The position numbers and the translations under genes were made by a program. A stretch of 5,694 nucleotides of DNA, from assembly GCA_002696705.1 (NCBI GenBank), contig NZSH01000066.1:1-5694 (forward strand). Reading direction: 5' to 3'. Source of the DNA: Woeseiaceae bacterium (GTDB lineage Bacteria > Acidobacteriota > Vicinamibacteria > Vicinamibacterales > UBA823). Shown here piece by piece: positions 1 to 5,694 of this stretch. The notes under the pieces were generated by a model. The model saw only the letters and a program-made list of their open reading frames with translations, had not been told where the DNA came from and did no database searches. Position 1 is the first letter of the stretch, and each line of letters begins with the position of its first letter.

Positions 1-1736
1 GCATCAACATCGGATGGGGCATCGCTCATCAAGTCAACTGCCGTCGTCGTCTTGGGAAAGGCGATTACGTCACGAATTGAATTCTCTTGGGCCAACAAGG
101 CAACCAATCGGTCCAAACCCAGGGCGATACCACTATGCGGCGGCGTACCAAACTTCAGTGCATCGAGAAAAAATCCGAATCGTAAACTCGCCTCTTCTTC
201 ACTAATATTCAATAACGAAAAAATCTTCCGTTGTAACGTCTGATCGTGAATTCGAGTGCTTCCGCCACCGATTTCAGTCCCATTCAATACGAGATCGTAC
301 GACTTCGCACGAACTGCTTCTGGCCGTTCTTCTAACTTCCTTACATCTTCATCAACTGGAGCCGTAAACGGATGATGCATTGACACATAGCGTCGATCTG
401 TATCATCCCATTCCAAAAGCGGAAAATTCACCACCCATGCAAATTCATATCTACTCGGGTCCAGCAGTTTAGCCTTGGCCGCAAGTTCTAGACGTAGCTT
501 CCCAAGAAGGTTTGAGGCTTTGATCGGATCGCCACTCACCATTAACAGCAAGTCAGCTTCTCCCGCCTTACCCACCGTTAGCGCACGACGGAGCGTCTCT
601 TCACCAGCAGCCTTCAAAATTGAACTCTGAACCTCTCCACCAGCTCCCAAACGGGCCCACACAAGCCCCGTCGCACCCAAGGCAACAGCGCGGGCTACCA
701 AGTCATCGAGTTCTCGTCTTGAAGCCCCTCTCGCACCAGTCACCGTCAGAGCTCGAACGACACCGCCTGATCGAATCGCATCGCGAAACACTCCGAATGA
801 AGAATCCGCAAAAACTTCAGAAATATCCTCAATGGGCATTTCACAGCGTAGATCCGGCTTGTCTGTTCCGTATCGAGTCATCGCCTCCGCATAAGAAATC
901 CGCCGAAACGGTGTTTCGGGAGGTTTGTGACCTGCCGCCGTAAACACCGCTTGCATCAACGATTCAATGATGCCGAAGACCATCTCTGGCGTAGCGAATG
1001 ACATTTCTACATCGATCTGTGTAAATTCTGGTTGCCTATCTGCACGCAAATCCTCGTCACGAAAACACCTAGCAATCTGGTAGTACCGATCCATGCCTGC
1101 AATCATCAATATTTGTTTAAAAATCTGAGGAGATTGAGGTAATGCATAAAACTCACCAGGATGTACGCGACTGGGAACAAGATAATCCCGTGCACCCTCA
1201 GGCGTCGACTTCGTCAACACAGGCGTCTCAATTTCAAGAAACTCATGCTGGTCGAAGAATTGCCGGATACTCATGGTCACGCGATGCCGCAACACGATGT
1301 TCTGTTGCATTCGGTGACCACGTAAATCAAGGTACCGATACTTGAGACGCAAATCCTCCGAAACTGCAACATCCTCGGTTATCTGAAATGGGGGACGATC
1401 AGACTCGTTTAATACAAGGATCTTCCGCGCAGCGATCTCAACCGTACCGGTGTCTAACTTACTATTAACGGTATCCGCAGACCTCAATTCCACAGGTCCC
1501 ATCACAGCAACGACAAATTCAGGTCGCAGCCGTTTTGCTACCGGACGTAGCGCCTCGTCTTCTCTCACTACCACCTGCGTTGTTCCAAACCTGTCTCTGA
1601 CATCAATAAAGATCAATGAGCCAAGATCGCGCACCCTATCCACCCAACCGAGCAACACTGCGTCATGACCAACATCGGACTCACGAAGAGCTCCACATGT
1701 ATGGGTTCGAACAAGTTCACCAAGATAATCAGTCAT
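1..1736 (-). CDS. aspS: Aspartyl-tRNA synthetase, bacterial type, 3' end cut by the window edge
   Basis: Cytoplasmic class II synthetase that charges tRNA-Asp with aspartate. I translated this minus-strand frame by hand from ATG 1736-1734. It is open for 578 codons to the window edge with no stop or frameshift. Domains in order: N-terminal OB-fold anticodon-binding domain (about 1-110, with RVRDLGSLIFIDVRD at 34-48); class II core with ETPVLTKSTPEGARDYLVPS (170-189); motif 2 around CFRDEDLRADRQPEFTQID (224-242); a GAD-type insertion (about 285-410), the mark of bacterial AspRS; and motif 3 HSGIALGLDRL (534-544). The E. coli enzyme has 590 residues, and this frame breaks off in the usual tail after IAFPKT, so probably 10-25 residues are missing. 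In-frame TAG and TAA codons lie just upstream, so ATG 1736 is the first usable start. The only Shine-Dalgarno-like run, GTGAGG at 1756-1751, sits 14 bases away, which is long. The gene is second in an operon with hisS. Leu38 suggests the tRNA-Asp-discriminating type (inference). Confidence 0.97.
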   Translation of the reverse strand, partial: MTDYLGELVRTHTCGALRESDVGHDAVLLGWVDRVRDLGSLIFIDVRDRFGTTQVVVREDEALRPVAKRLRPEFVVAVMGPVELRSADTVNSKLDTGTVEIAARKILVLNESDRPPFQITEDVAVSEDLRLKYRYLDLRGHRMQQNIVLRHRVTMSIRQFFDQHEFLEIETPVLTKSTPEGARDYLVPSRVHPGEFYALPQSPQIFKQILMIAGMDRYYQIARCFRDEDLRADRQPEFTQIDVEMSFATPEMVFGIIESLMQAVFTAAGHKPPETPFRRISYAEAMTRYGTDKPDLRCEMPIEDISEVFADSSFGVFRDAIRSGGVVRALTVTGARGASRRELDDLVARAVALGATGLVWARLGAGGEVQSSILKAAGEETLRRALTVGKAGEADLLLMVSGDPIKASNLLGKLRLELAAKAKLLDPSRYEFAWVVNFPLLEWDDTDRRYVSMHHPFTAPVDEDVRKLEERPEAVRAKSYDLVLNGTEIGGGSTRIHDQTLQRKIFSLLNISEEEASLRFGFFLDALKFGTPPHSGIALGLDRLVALLAQENSIRDVIAFPKTTTAVDLMSDAPSDVD

Positions 1737-1771
1737 TAACTATTGTTAAGCCTCACATACGCTACGACACA

Positions 1772-3028
1772 TCATTGCCCAGGCTCGGTAGTTTTTAAGA
1801 GTTCAAGAAGTGATTCTCGAGCCACCGCTCTTTGTTCACCTGTTGTCATATCTTTAAGAGTAACCTCACCTCGCGCGAGTTCGTCTCCTCCTACGATGAC
1901 TACGTAGCGAGCACCAGCACGGTCGGCCCGTTTCATTTGCGATTTCGCACTCCGCCGGTCATAGTCAATTAGAGTACGCAGACCCGCATCGCGCAGCGTT
2001 TTCGCGACGATGAACGCCTCTTCCCGCACATCTTCACCGAAACTTGCCACAAACGCATCGGGAACAGGTGCCATCACACGGTTTTCCGGTAAGGCGAGTA
2101 CAAGCCTTTCAAGTCCAGCTGCAAAACCAATTCCAGCCCGATCTGGACCACCCAATTGCTTAACCAGACCATCATACCGTCCACCACCCAGTAAAGCATT
2201 TTGAGCGCCTAACGACGCTTGGACTAATTCGAACGTTGTTCGAGTATAGTAATCGAGCCCACGCACTAGACGATGTGAGATAGCAAAAGCCTGCCCGTAA
2301 CGATTTAAGTGACCCTGCACTTCCTCAAAATGTTTTCCACAATCAACACAGAGATAATCAACAGAGTGTGGTAACGCATCGATAATTGTCTGGTCAGCAG
2401 TAATCTTACAATCGAAAATCCTGAGAGGGTTCGTCTTCGCACGACGTTGACAATCGCCGCACAGTCGCTCCACATCATCGCCGAGCGCTTTCATCAAGGC
2501 CGCACTGAATTTCGGTCGGCACTTGGGGCAACCCACAGAATTAATCACAAGTTCACTTCCCGTAATCCCAAGAGCATGGATCAATGATGCCGCCATCTCC
2601 ATAAGTTCAGCATCAATCGAAGGGTCAGCCACACCGAAGACTTCTACATTAAGCTGGTGAAATTGACGGTAGCGACCTTTCTGTGGTCGCTCGTATCGGA
2701 ACATCGGTCCCAGACTGTATAGCTTGGGCTGCGCCAGAGCTTGTTCAAGAGCATGCTCTACAAATGCCCGGACAACCCCTGGCGTTGCTTCAGGTCGTAA
2801 CGTGACACGCTCATCACCCCTATCGGTAAACGAGTACATCTCTTTTTGCACAATATCGGTTGTCTGACCTGTCCCCTTGGTAAACAATTCCTCTCGCTCG
2901 ATAATCGGTGTTCGAATTTCAGTGTACCCATATAGTTCACAGACCCGTCGCGCTGTCATCTCGACATACTGCCAACGCTCCACCTGGCCAGGAACAATGT
3001 CCCGAGTTCCACGGACGCCTGATATCAT
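1772..3028 (-). CDS. hisS: Histidyl-tRNA synthetase
   Basis: Cytoplasmic class II synthetase that activates histidine and attaches it to tRNA-His. It has 418 residues, against 424 in E. coli, so it is complete. Visible motifs (ATG 3028 numbering): GVRGTRDIVPGQ at 4-15; TPIIE of motif 1 at 40-44; motif 2 FRYERPQKGRYRQFHQ at 110-125; the HisRS signature RLVRGLDYYTRTTFE at 253-267; motif 3 GIGFAAGLERL at 299-309; then an anticodon-binding domain from about 325. The insertion region carries seven Cys: C167 and C170, C190 and C193, C207, C227 and C230. Similar Cys patterns occur in many non-proteobacterial HisRS, and metal binding is plausible but unproven. Start choice: a TTG at 3031 lies directly before ATG 3028. 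AAGGA at 3039-3035 is 6 bases from the ATG but only 3 from the TTG, so I chose the ATG. The TTG would add one Met. It is the first gene of the hisS-aspS operon. Confidence 0.97.
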   Translation of the reverse strand: MISGVRGTRDIVPGQVERWQYVEMTARRVCELYGYTEIRTPIIEREELFTKGTGQTTDIVQKEMYSFTDRGDERVTLRPEATPGVVRAFVEHALEQALAQPKLYSLGPMFRYERPQKGRYRQFHQLNVEVFGVADPSIDAELMEMAASLIHALGITGSELVINSVGCPKCRPKFSAALMKALGDDVERLCGDCQRRAKTNPLRIFDCKITADQTIIDALPHSVDYLCVDCGKHFEEVQGHLNRYGQAFAISHRLVRGLDYYTRTTFELVQASLGAQNALLGGGRYDGLVKQLGGPDRAGIGFAAGLERLVLALPENRVMAPVPDAFVASFGEDVREEAFIVAKTLRDAGLRTLIDYDRRSAKSQMKRADRAGARYVVIVGGDELARGEVTLKDMTTGEQRAVARESLLELLKTTEPGQ

Positions 3029-3034
3029 CAAATA

Positions 3035-3039
3035 TCCTT
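3035..3039 (-). promoter_or_regulatory. Ribosome binding site of hisS (decides the start)
   Basis: The minus strand reads AAGGA here. Six bases separate it from ATG 3028, a normal spacing. Only three separate it from the TTG at 3031, which is too close. This favours the ATG as the start of HisRS. Confidence 0.7.
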
Positions 3040-3095
3040 AAACTGAACGTTCGCGCACATAGGAAACCATACAAGTAACAATTTAATAATCATGG

Positions 3096-3101
3096 CATAA
3101 T
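3096..3101 (+). promoter_or_regulatory. Candidate -10 element of moaA
   Basis: CATAAT differs from TATAAT only at its first base. Transcription would start near 3107-3109, leaving a leader of only 3-5 bases before ATG 3112. That agrees with the lack of a proper Shine-Dalgarno sequence there. No matching -35 box is visible, so confidence is low. Confidence 0.35.
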
Positions 3102-3111
3102 TATCTGAGCC

Positions 3112-4134
3112 ATGCGAGTTACCGACACACTCAATCGTCCGATGACCAGTTTGCGGATTTCGGTTACCGAACGGTGTAATCTGCGCTGCAATTACTGCAT
3201 GCCTGAAGATGACTACACCTGGCTTCCCCGTGAGAGCATACTCAGCTACGAAGAGATCGTAAAACTTGTTGATGTATTTATGTCTCTGGGCGTAGATCGG
3301 CTACGCATAACAGGTGGCGAACCACTGCTTCGTGAAAACTTGCCATTACTAATTGAACAACTAGCGGCACGCAGCAATTTACGCGATTTAGCCCTCACAA
3401 CGAATGCCGTCAAATTGGCGAGTCAAGCCACCGTCCTTCGAGCAGCAGGATTGCATCGTGTCACCATAAGCTTGGACACACTTCAACCCAAGCGGTTCTT
3501 TGACCTTACAAAATTTGACGTACACAAATCTGTCCTAGCGGGTATCGATGCGGCGATCAATGCCGGCTTTCAAAACATTAAGCTGGACACTGTTGTCATT
3601 CGAGGCGTGAATGATGACGAACTTATCGCACTTCTTGAATATGCCAAACGTTTGGGTGTGGAAATCCGCTTCATAGAGTACATGGATGTCGGTGGTGCAA
3701 CTCAGTGGTCAAGTGATTCAGTTGTGTCTCGCAAGGAAATGCTGAAGTCCATTGGTGACCATTTTGGCTCCCTCACTCCCGTCCGTGCACAGACTGCGGC
3801 GCCAGCTGATCGCTTCAAGCTGCCCGATGGGACAATATTTGGAATTATCTCATCGACTACCCAGCCATTCTGCCGATCATGCGATCGAAGTCGACTTACA
3901 GCTGATGGTCTCTGGTACCTCTGCCTTTATGCACAAGAAGGGGTCGACCTACGTCAGTATCTAAGAAACGACACGCCACCAGATGAAATCGCATCAATTA
4001 TTCAAAACAAATGGTCCGTTCGGAACGACCGTGGAGCCGAAGCTCGCGTCGCCACACCCGGACGTACGACCTTCATACCACTTGGACGGTTACGAGAAGA
4101 ACCACACCTTGAAATGCACACCAGAGGTGGCTAA
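3112..4134 (+). CDS. moaA: GTP 3',8-cyclase MoaA (molybdenum cofactor biosynthesis)
   Basis: Radical-SAM enzyme that rearranges GTP to 3',8-cyclo-7,8-dihydro-GTP, which MoaC then turns into cyclic pyranopterin monophosphate, the first Moco intermediate. It has 340 residues, a normal length. The N-terminal SAM cluster motif CNLRCNYC gives C22, C26 and C29; the SAM-binding GGEP is at 68-71. The C-terminal cluster is C254, C257 and C271 (CX2CX13C), which binds the second 4Fe-4S and GTP. R15, R259 and R261 match the GTP-contacting arginines R17, R266 and R268 of S. aureus MoaA by their spacing from the cysteines. The protein ends in MHTRGG, keeping the C-terminal Gly-Gly needed for activity in this family. 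ATG 3112 is the first in-frame ATG after a TGA at 3106-3108, and there is no real Shine-Dalgarno. No moaC, moaE or mob gene is in the window, so moaA stands apart from the rest of the pathway here. Confidence 0.97.
   Translation: MRVTDTLNRPMTSLRISVTERCNLRCNYCMPEDDYTWLPRESILSYEEIVKLVDVFMSLGVDRLRITGGEPLLRENLPLLIEQLAARSNLRDLALTTNAVKLASQATVLRAAGLHRVTISLDTLQPKRFFDLTKFDVHKSVLAGIDAAINAGFQNIKLDTVVIRGVNDDELIALLEYAKRLGVEIRFIEYMDVGGATQWSSDSVVSRKEMLKSIGDHFGSLTPVRAQTAAPADRFKLPDGTIFGIISSTTQPFCRSCDRSRLTADGLWYLCLYAQEGVDLRQYLRNDTPPDEIASIIQNKWSVRNDRGAEARVATPGRTTFIPLGRLREEPHLEMHTRGG
4115..4129 (+). repeat. Direct repeat, copy 1 (moaA 3' end)
   Basis: TGCACACCAGAGGTG lies within the last codons of moaA, encoding part of the HTRGG tail. 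It matches copy 2 at 4179-4193 in 13 of 15 bases, including an exact run of ten (ACCAGAGGTG, 4120-4129). Confidence 0.55.
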
Positions 4135-4171
4135 AGATCCTCTCAGACCAACCTAAATTTTCCAGGTCTTA

Positions 4172-4193
4172 CACCATCTGTATACCAGAGGTG
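4172..4193 (+). other. Hairpin (8-base-pair stem with one bulge)
   Basis: CACC(A)TCTG at 4172-4180 pairs with CAGAGGTG at 4186-4193 across a five-base TATAC loop, leaving one bulged A. The right arm is repeat copy 2. No T-run follows on either strand, so this is not a standard terminator. It could stabilise a transcript end or be incidental. Confidence 0.4.
4179..4193 (+). repeat. Direct repeat, copy 2 (intergenic)
   Basis: TGTATACCAGAGGTG lies 64 bases downstream of copy 1, in non-coding sequence. Its exact ten-base core is ACCAGAGGTG at 4184-4193. Extending left with a 3-base gap, CAC at 4172-4174 also lines up with the CAC at 4105-4107 in moaA. The copy therefore looks like a decayed duplicate of the moaA tail, though chance is possible. 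Confidence 0.5.
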
Positions 4194-4248
4194 AGTCTAA
4201 TCCAAAAAATTGAATTAGTACTCGTTAAGCAAGAAATCGTTCACTAGA

Positions 4249-4254
4249 GATAAT
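4249..4254 (+). promoter_or_regulatory. Candidate -10 element of the DUF547 gene
   Basis: GATAAT matches TATAAT at five of six bases. A weak -35 candidate, TTAAGC, lies at 4225-4230 with an 18-base spacer. Transcription would begin near 4261-4262, at the GTG start itself, implying a leaderless message. This is an inference from position. Confidence 0.35.
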
Positions 4255-4261
4255 ACAAACA

Positions 4262-5110
4262 GTGCTCCTTCATGTTTCGACATCGATCGTTATATGGATG
4301 TTTAGTATGACAATTGGAGTAAGCACCGTCACCGCAACACCAACGAGTGGACCATTCGATCATAGTTACCAAGCTTACGCGAAACTACTATCGGCTCATG
4401 TGATTGATCAACGAATAAATTACGCTAAACTTGTGGACGCTCAAACCTCACTCACTACCATTATTGAATCTATAGCAGCCGTATCAGACGAAGACTTCCA
4501 ACAGTGGTCTGAACACCAACAACTTGCCTATTGGATCAACGCGTACAATCTCTTCACTCTCAAAGCGATCGTCGATCATTACCCTATCAAAGGTAGTTGG
4601 CTGAGTTGGTACCCTCGCAATAGCATCAGACAAATCAAAGGAGTCTTTGATGTCATGCCTTGGGATGCGGCAGGACGCATTGTGACGCTCGACCAAATCG
4701 AGCACGAAATTTTGCGACCTACTTTTAAACAACCGCTTATACATTTTGCAATCAACTGCGCCGCTCTGAGTTGCCCGCCTCTAAGCCCACAACCGTATCG
4801 CTCGGAAACACTAATAGAACAACTTGTAACTTCGACCCGACAAGCACTAGCCCAAGACGCATGGTTGAAAATTGAAGAAGAGACACTGCGTGTTACAGCA
4901 ATCTTGAATTGGTTTGGCGAAGATTTCACAACTGAATACGCTCACGGCGTTACAGCTAACAGCTCATACCGCGATCGAGCCATTCTTGGGCTAATTGCGA
5001 GATACGGTCCGCCAGCAGCCCAAGCAATTGCCCGAGTTCCGAATACGCGTATAAGATTTCTTACTTACGATTGGTCTCTTAACGACGTCACCGACACGGG
5101 GCGCCAGTAG
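4262..5110 (+). CDS. Exported DUF547 domain protein of unknown function
   Basis: 282 residues. The DUF547 family signature is clear: QQLAYWINAYNLFTLKAI at 86-103, HFAINCAALSCPPL at 161-174, and the C-terminal TYDWSLN at 268-274. No biochemical role can be read from the sequence. The hydrophobic N-terminus (about 5-25, ending TVTA before TPTS) looks like a Sec signal peptide, so the protein is probably periplasmic. The stretch before the hydrophobic core has only a His and no Arg or Lys, which is unusual. The only two cysteines, C166 and C171, both lie in the conserved NCAALSC segment and could be functional or form a disulfide (inference). GTG 4262 is the only ATG/GTG/TTG between the upstream TAA (4226-4228) and the hydrophobic segment. 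ATG 4298 would cut into that segment. The nearest GA-rich run, AGAG, is about 12 bases upstream. The last 46 bases overlap msrQ on the other strand. Confidence 0.88.
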   Translation: MLLHVSTSIVIWMFSMTIGVSTVTATPTSGPFDHSYQAYAKLLSAHVIDQRINYAKLVDAQTSLTTIIESIAAVSDEDFQQWSEHQQLAYWINAYNLFTLKAIVDHYPIKGSWLSWYPRNSIRQIKGVFDVMPWDAAGRIVTLDQIEHEILRPTFKQPLIHFAINCAALSCPPLSPQPYRSETLIEQLVTSTRQALAQDAWLKIEEETLRVTAILNWFGEDFTTEYAHGVTANSSYRDRAILGLIARYGPPAAQAIARVPNTRIRFLTYDWSLNDVTDTGRQ

Positions 5111-5676
5111 TTGAAAACCAGCCTGGCCATCAATAACACTGCCAGCACGATCGCATAGACAAGAGGTCGCCTTAAGTCTATTTTCGCTTGCCACAAAAAG
5201 TGAACGACCCCCGCAGTTGCACAGAAGTAGATCAAACGGTGCAAGACCTTCCAGCGATGTCCTCCAAGACGGCGAATCATCGCTTGCGATGAGGTCACCG
5301 CAAGAGGGATCAGCAACACAAATCCAAGAAAACCGACTGTAATATAAGGTCGCTCGACGATGTCCTCAATGATGTAGTCAAACGCAAAGAACTGATCCAG
5401 AACGATGTAGGTCAGGAAATGAAGGCTAGCGTAGAAGAATGCGAACAGTCCCAACATCCGTCTAAAACGTGAAAGGACATTCCAACCTGTAAACCGTCGA
5501 ATCGGAGTCAACGCCAACGTTACTAGAAGGATACGTAGACTCCAGATGCCGGTGTCGTGCGTAATGACTTCAATGGGATTCGCACCTAAATTTCCAAGGA
5601 AAGTTCGAAGGAGCAATACACTCGCTGGCGTAAGGCCAAGAAAAAACACGAGCGACTCGATGTGCCCAACCCTCAC
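5065..5676 (-). CDS. msrQ: MsrQ (YedZ), heme-binding membrane subunit of the MsrPQ methionine sulfoxide reductase
   Basis: Inner-membrane b-type heme protein that passes electrons from the quinone pool or a flavin reductase to periplasmic MsrP, which repairs oxidised methionine in envelope proteins. It has 203 residues, against 211 in E. coli, with six hydrophobic segments at about 8-26, 45-58, 75-94, 112-129, 147-163 and 171-189. H86, H146 and H159 match E. coli H91, H151 and H164 with a constant offset of five. H40 matches E. coli H45 by the same offset. Conserved stretches include RRMLGLFAF (72-80), RPYITVGF (109-116) and TSSQAM (128-133). The start is GTG 5676, with GAAGGG at 5686-5681 four bases upstream. 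The frame stays open to the window edge, so a slightly earlier start cannot be excluded, but the alignment with E. coli fits this one. msrP usually precedes msrQ and would lie beyond the right edge. The 3' end overlaps the convergent DUF547 gene. Confidence 0.93.
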   Translation of the reverse strand: MRVGHIESLVFFLGLTPASVLLLRTFLGNLGANPIEVITHDTGIWSLRILLVTLALTPIRRFTGWNVLSRFRRMLGLFAFFYASLHFLTYIVLDQFFAFDYIIEDIVERPYITVGFLGFVLLIPLAVTSSQAMIRRLGGHRWKVLHRLIYFCATAGVVHFLWQAKIDLRRPLVYAIVLAVLLMARLVFNYWRPVSVTSLRDQS

Positions 5677-5680
5677 GTTA

Positions 5681-5686
5681 CCCTTC
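5681..5686 (-). promoter_or_regulatory. Ribosome binding site of msrQ
   Basis: The minus strand reads GAAGGG here, four bases before GTG 5676. It is a good match to the anti-Shine-Dalgarno with slightly short spacing. It supports translation of msrQ from the GTG. Confidence 0.55.
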
Positions 5687-5694
5687 AGTTCTCT

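Larger units (their letters stand above)
3029..3111. promoter_or_regulatory. Divergent hisS/moaA intergenic region
   Basis: These 83 AT-rich bases separate two divergent genes and so must carry promoters for both. For moaA the clearest element is CATAAT at 3096-3101 (five of six bases of TATAAT), with no good -35 box upstream. For hisS I see no convincing -35/-10 pair. An imperfect 15-base palindrome, AATCATGGCATAATT, lies at 3088-3102 and overlaps the moaA -10 candidate. It has six of seven arm pairs, so it could be an operator. The assignment as a promoter region rests on gene orientation and the elements are weak. Confidence 0.5.
4135..4261. other. Intergenic region between moaA and the DUF547 gene
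   Basis: These 127 bases hold no gene I can support. They contain a second, imperfect copy of the moaA 3' end (4172-4193), which can also fold into a hairpin, and a -10-like GATAAT at 4249-4254 just before the next start. No intrinsic terminator is evident after moaA, since no stem is followed by a T-run. Confidence 0.6.

Noticed and set aside
620..943. Plus-strand 107-codon open frame
   Set aside because: It lies wholly antisense to aspS, has no family resemblance, and is rich in Pro, Ser and His as antisense shadows often are.
3029..3031. TTG as the hisS start
   Set aside because: Its spacing to AAGGA is only three bases, while the adjacent ATG has six.
4145..4169. AGACC/GGTCT inverted repeat
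   Set aside because: Only five pairs around a 15-base loop; too weak to call a structure.
4172..4193. Hairpin as an intrinsic terminator of moaA
   Set aside because: No T-run follows the stem on either strand and the stem has a bulge, so I list it only as a hairpin.
4579..4929. Minus-strand 116-codon open frame
   Set aside because: It is antisense to the conserved core of the DUF547 gene and shows no recognisable domain.
5677..5694. C-terminal end of msrP on the minus strand
   Set aside because: One frame reads Glu-Asn-stop, reminiscent of MsrP tails, but two codons are too few to call a gene.

Overview
The window is an ordinary, densely coded stretch of a bacterial chromosome with five protein genes, all conserved families. 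There are no RNA genes, mobile elements, CRISPR arrays or gene-free stretches over 130 bases. Base composition is close to balanced, with AT-rich intergenic gaps. A bacterial-type AspRS with a GAD insertion, a Cys-rich bacterial HisRS, MoaA and the MsrQ membrane subunit point to a bacterium. MsrQ works with a periplasmic partner, so a Gram-negative cell is likely. I cannot assign a phylum from the sequence.

Layout: positions 1-3028 on the minus strand hold a two-gene translation operon, hisS (histidyl-tRNA synthetase) followed after 35 bases by aspS (aspartyl-tRNA synthetase). aspS runs off the left edge and lacks only its last few residues. An 83-base AT-rich gap separates hisS from the divergent moaA (3112-4134, plus), the radical-SAM GTP 3',8-cyclase that starts molybdenum cofactor synthesis. 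A 127-base gap follows, holding a second, imperfect copy of the moaA 3' end sequence. Next comes an exported DUF547 protein of unknown function (4262-5110, plus). It converges on, and overlaps by 46 bases, msrQ (5065-5676, minus), the heme-binding membrane subunit of the MsrPQ methionine sulfoxide reductase.

How the genes fit together: hisS-aspS is a widespread housekeeping pair. moaA and msrQ share a molybdenum theme, because MsrP, the usual partner of MsrQ, is a molybdopterin enzyme. msrP would be expected just beyond the right edge, but this window cannot confirm it. The DUF547 protein and the MsrPQ system both act at the cell envelope, which is suggestive only. I found no clearly new system. 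The best leads are the overprinted DUF547/msrQ 3' ends, the duplicated moaA tail, and the very short or absent leaders predicted for the two plus-strand genes.
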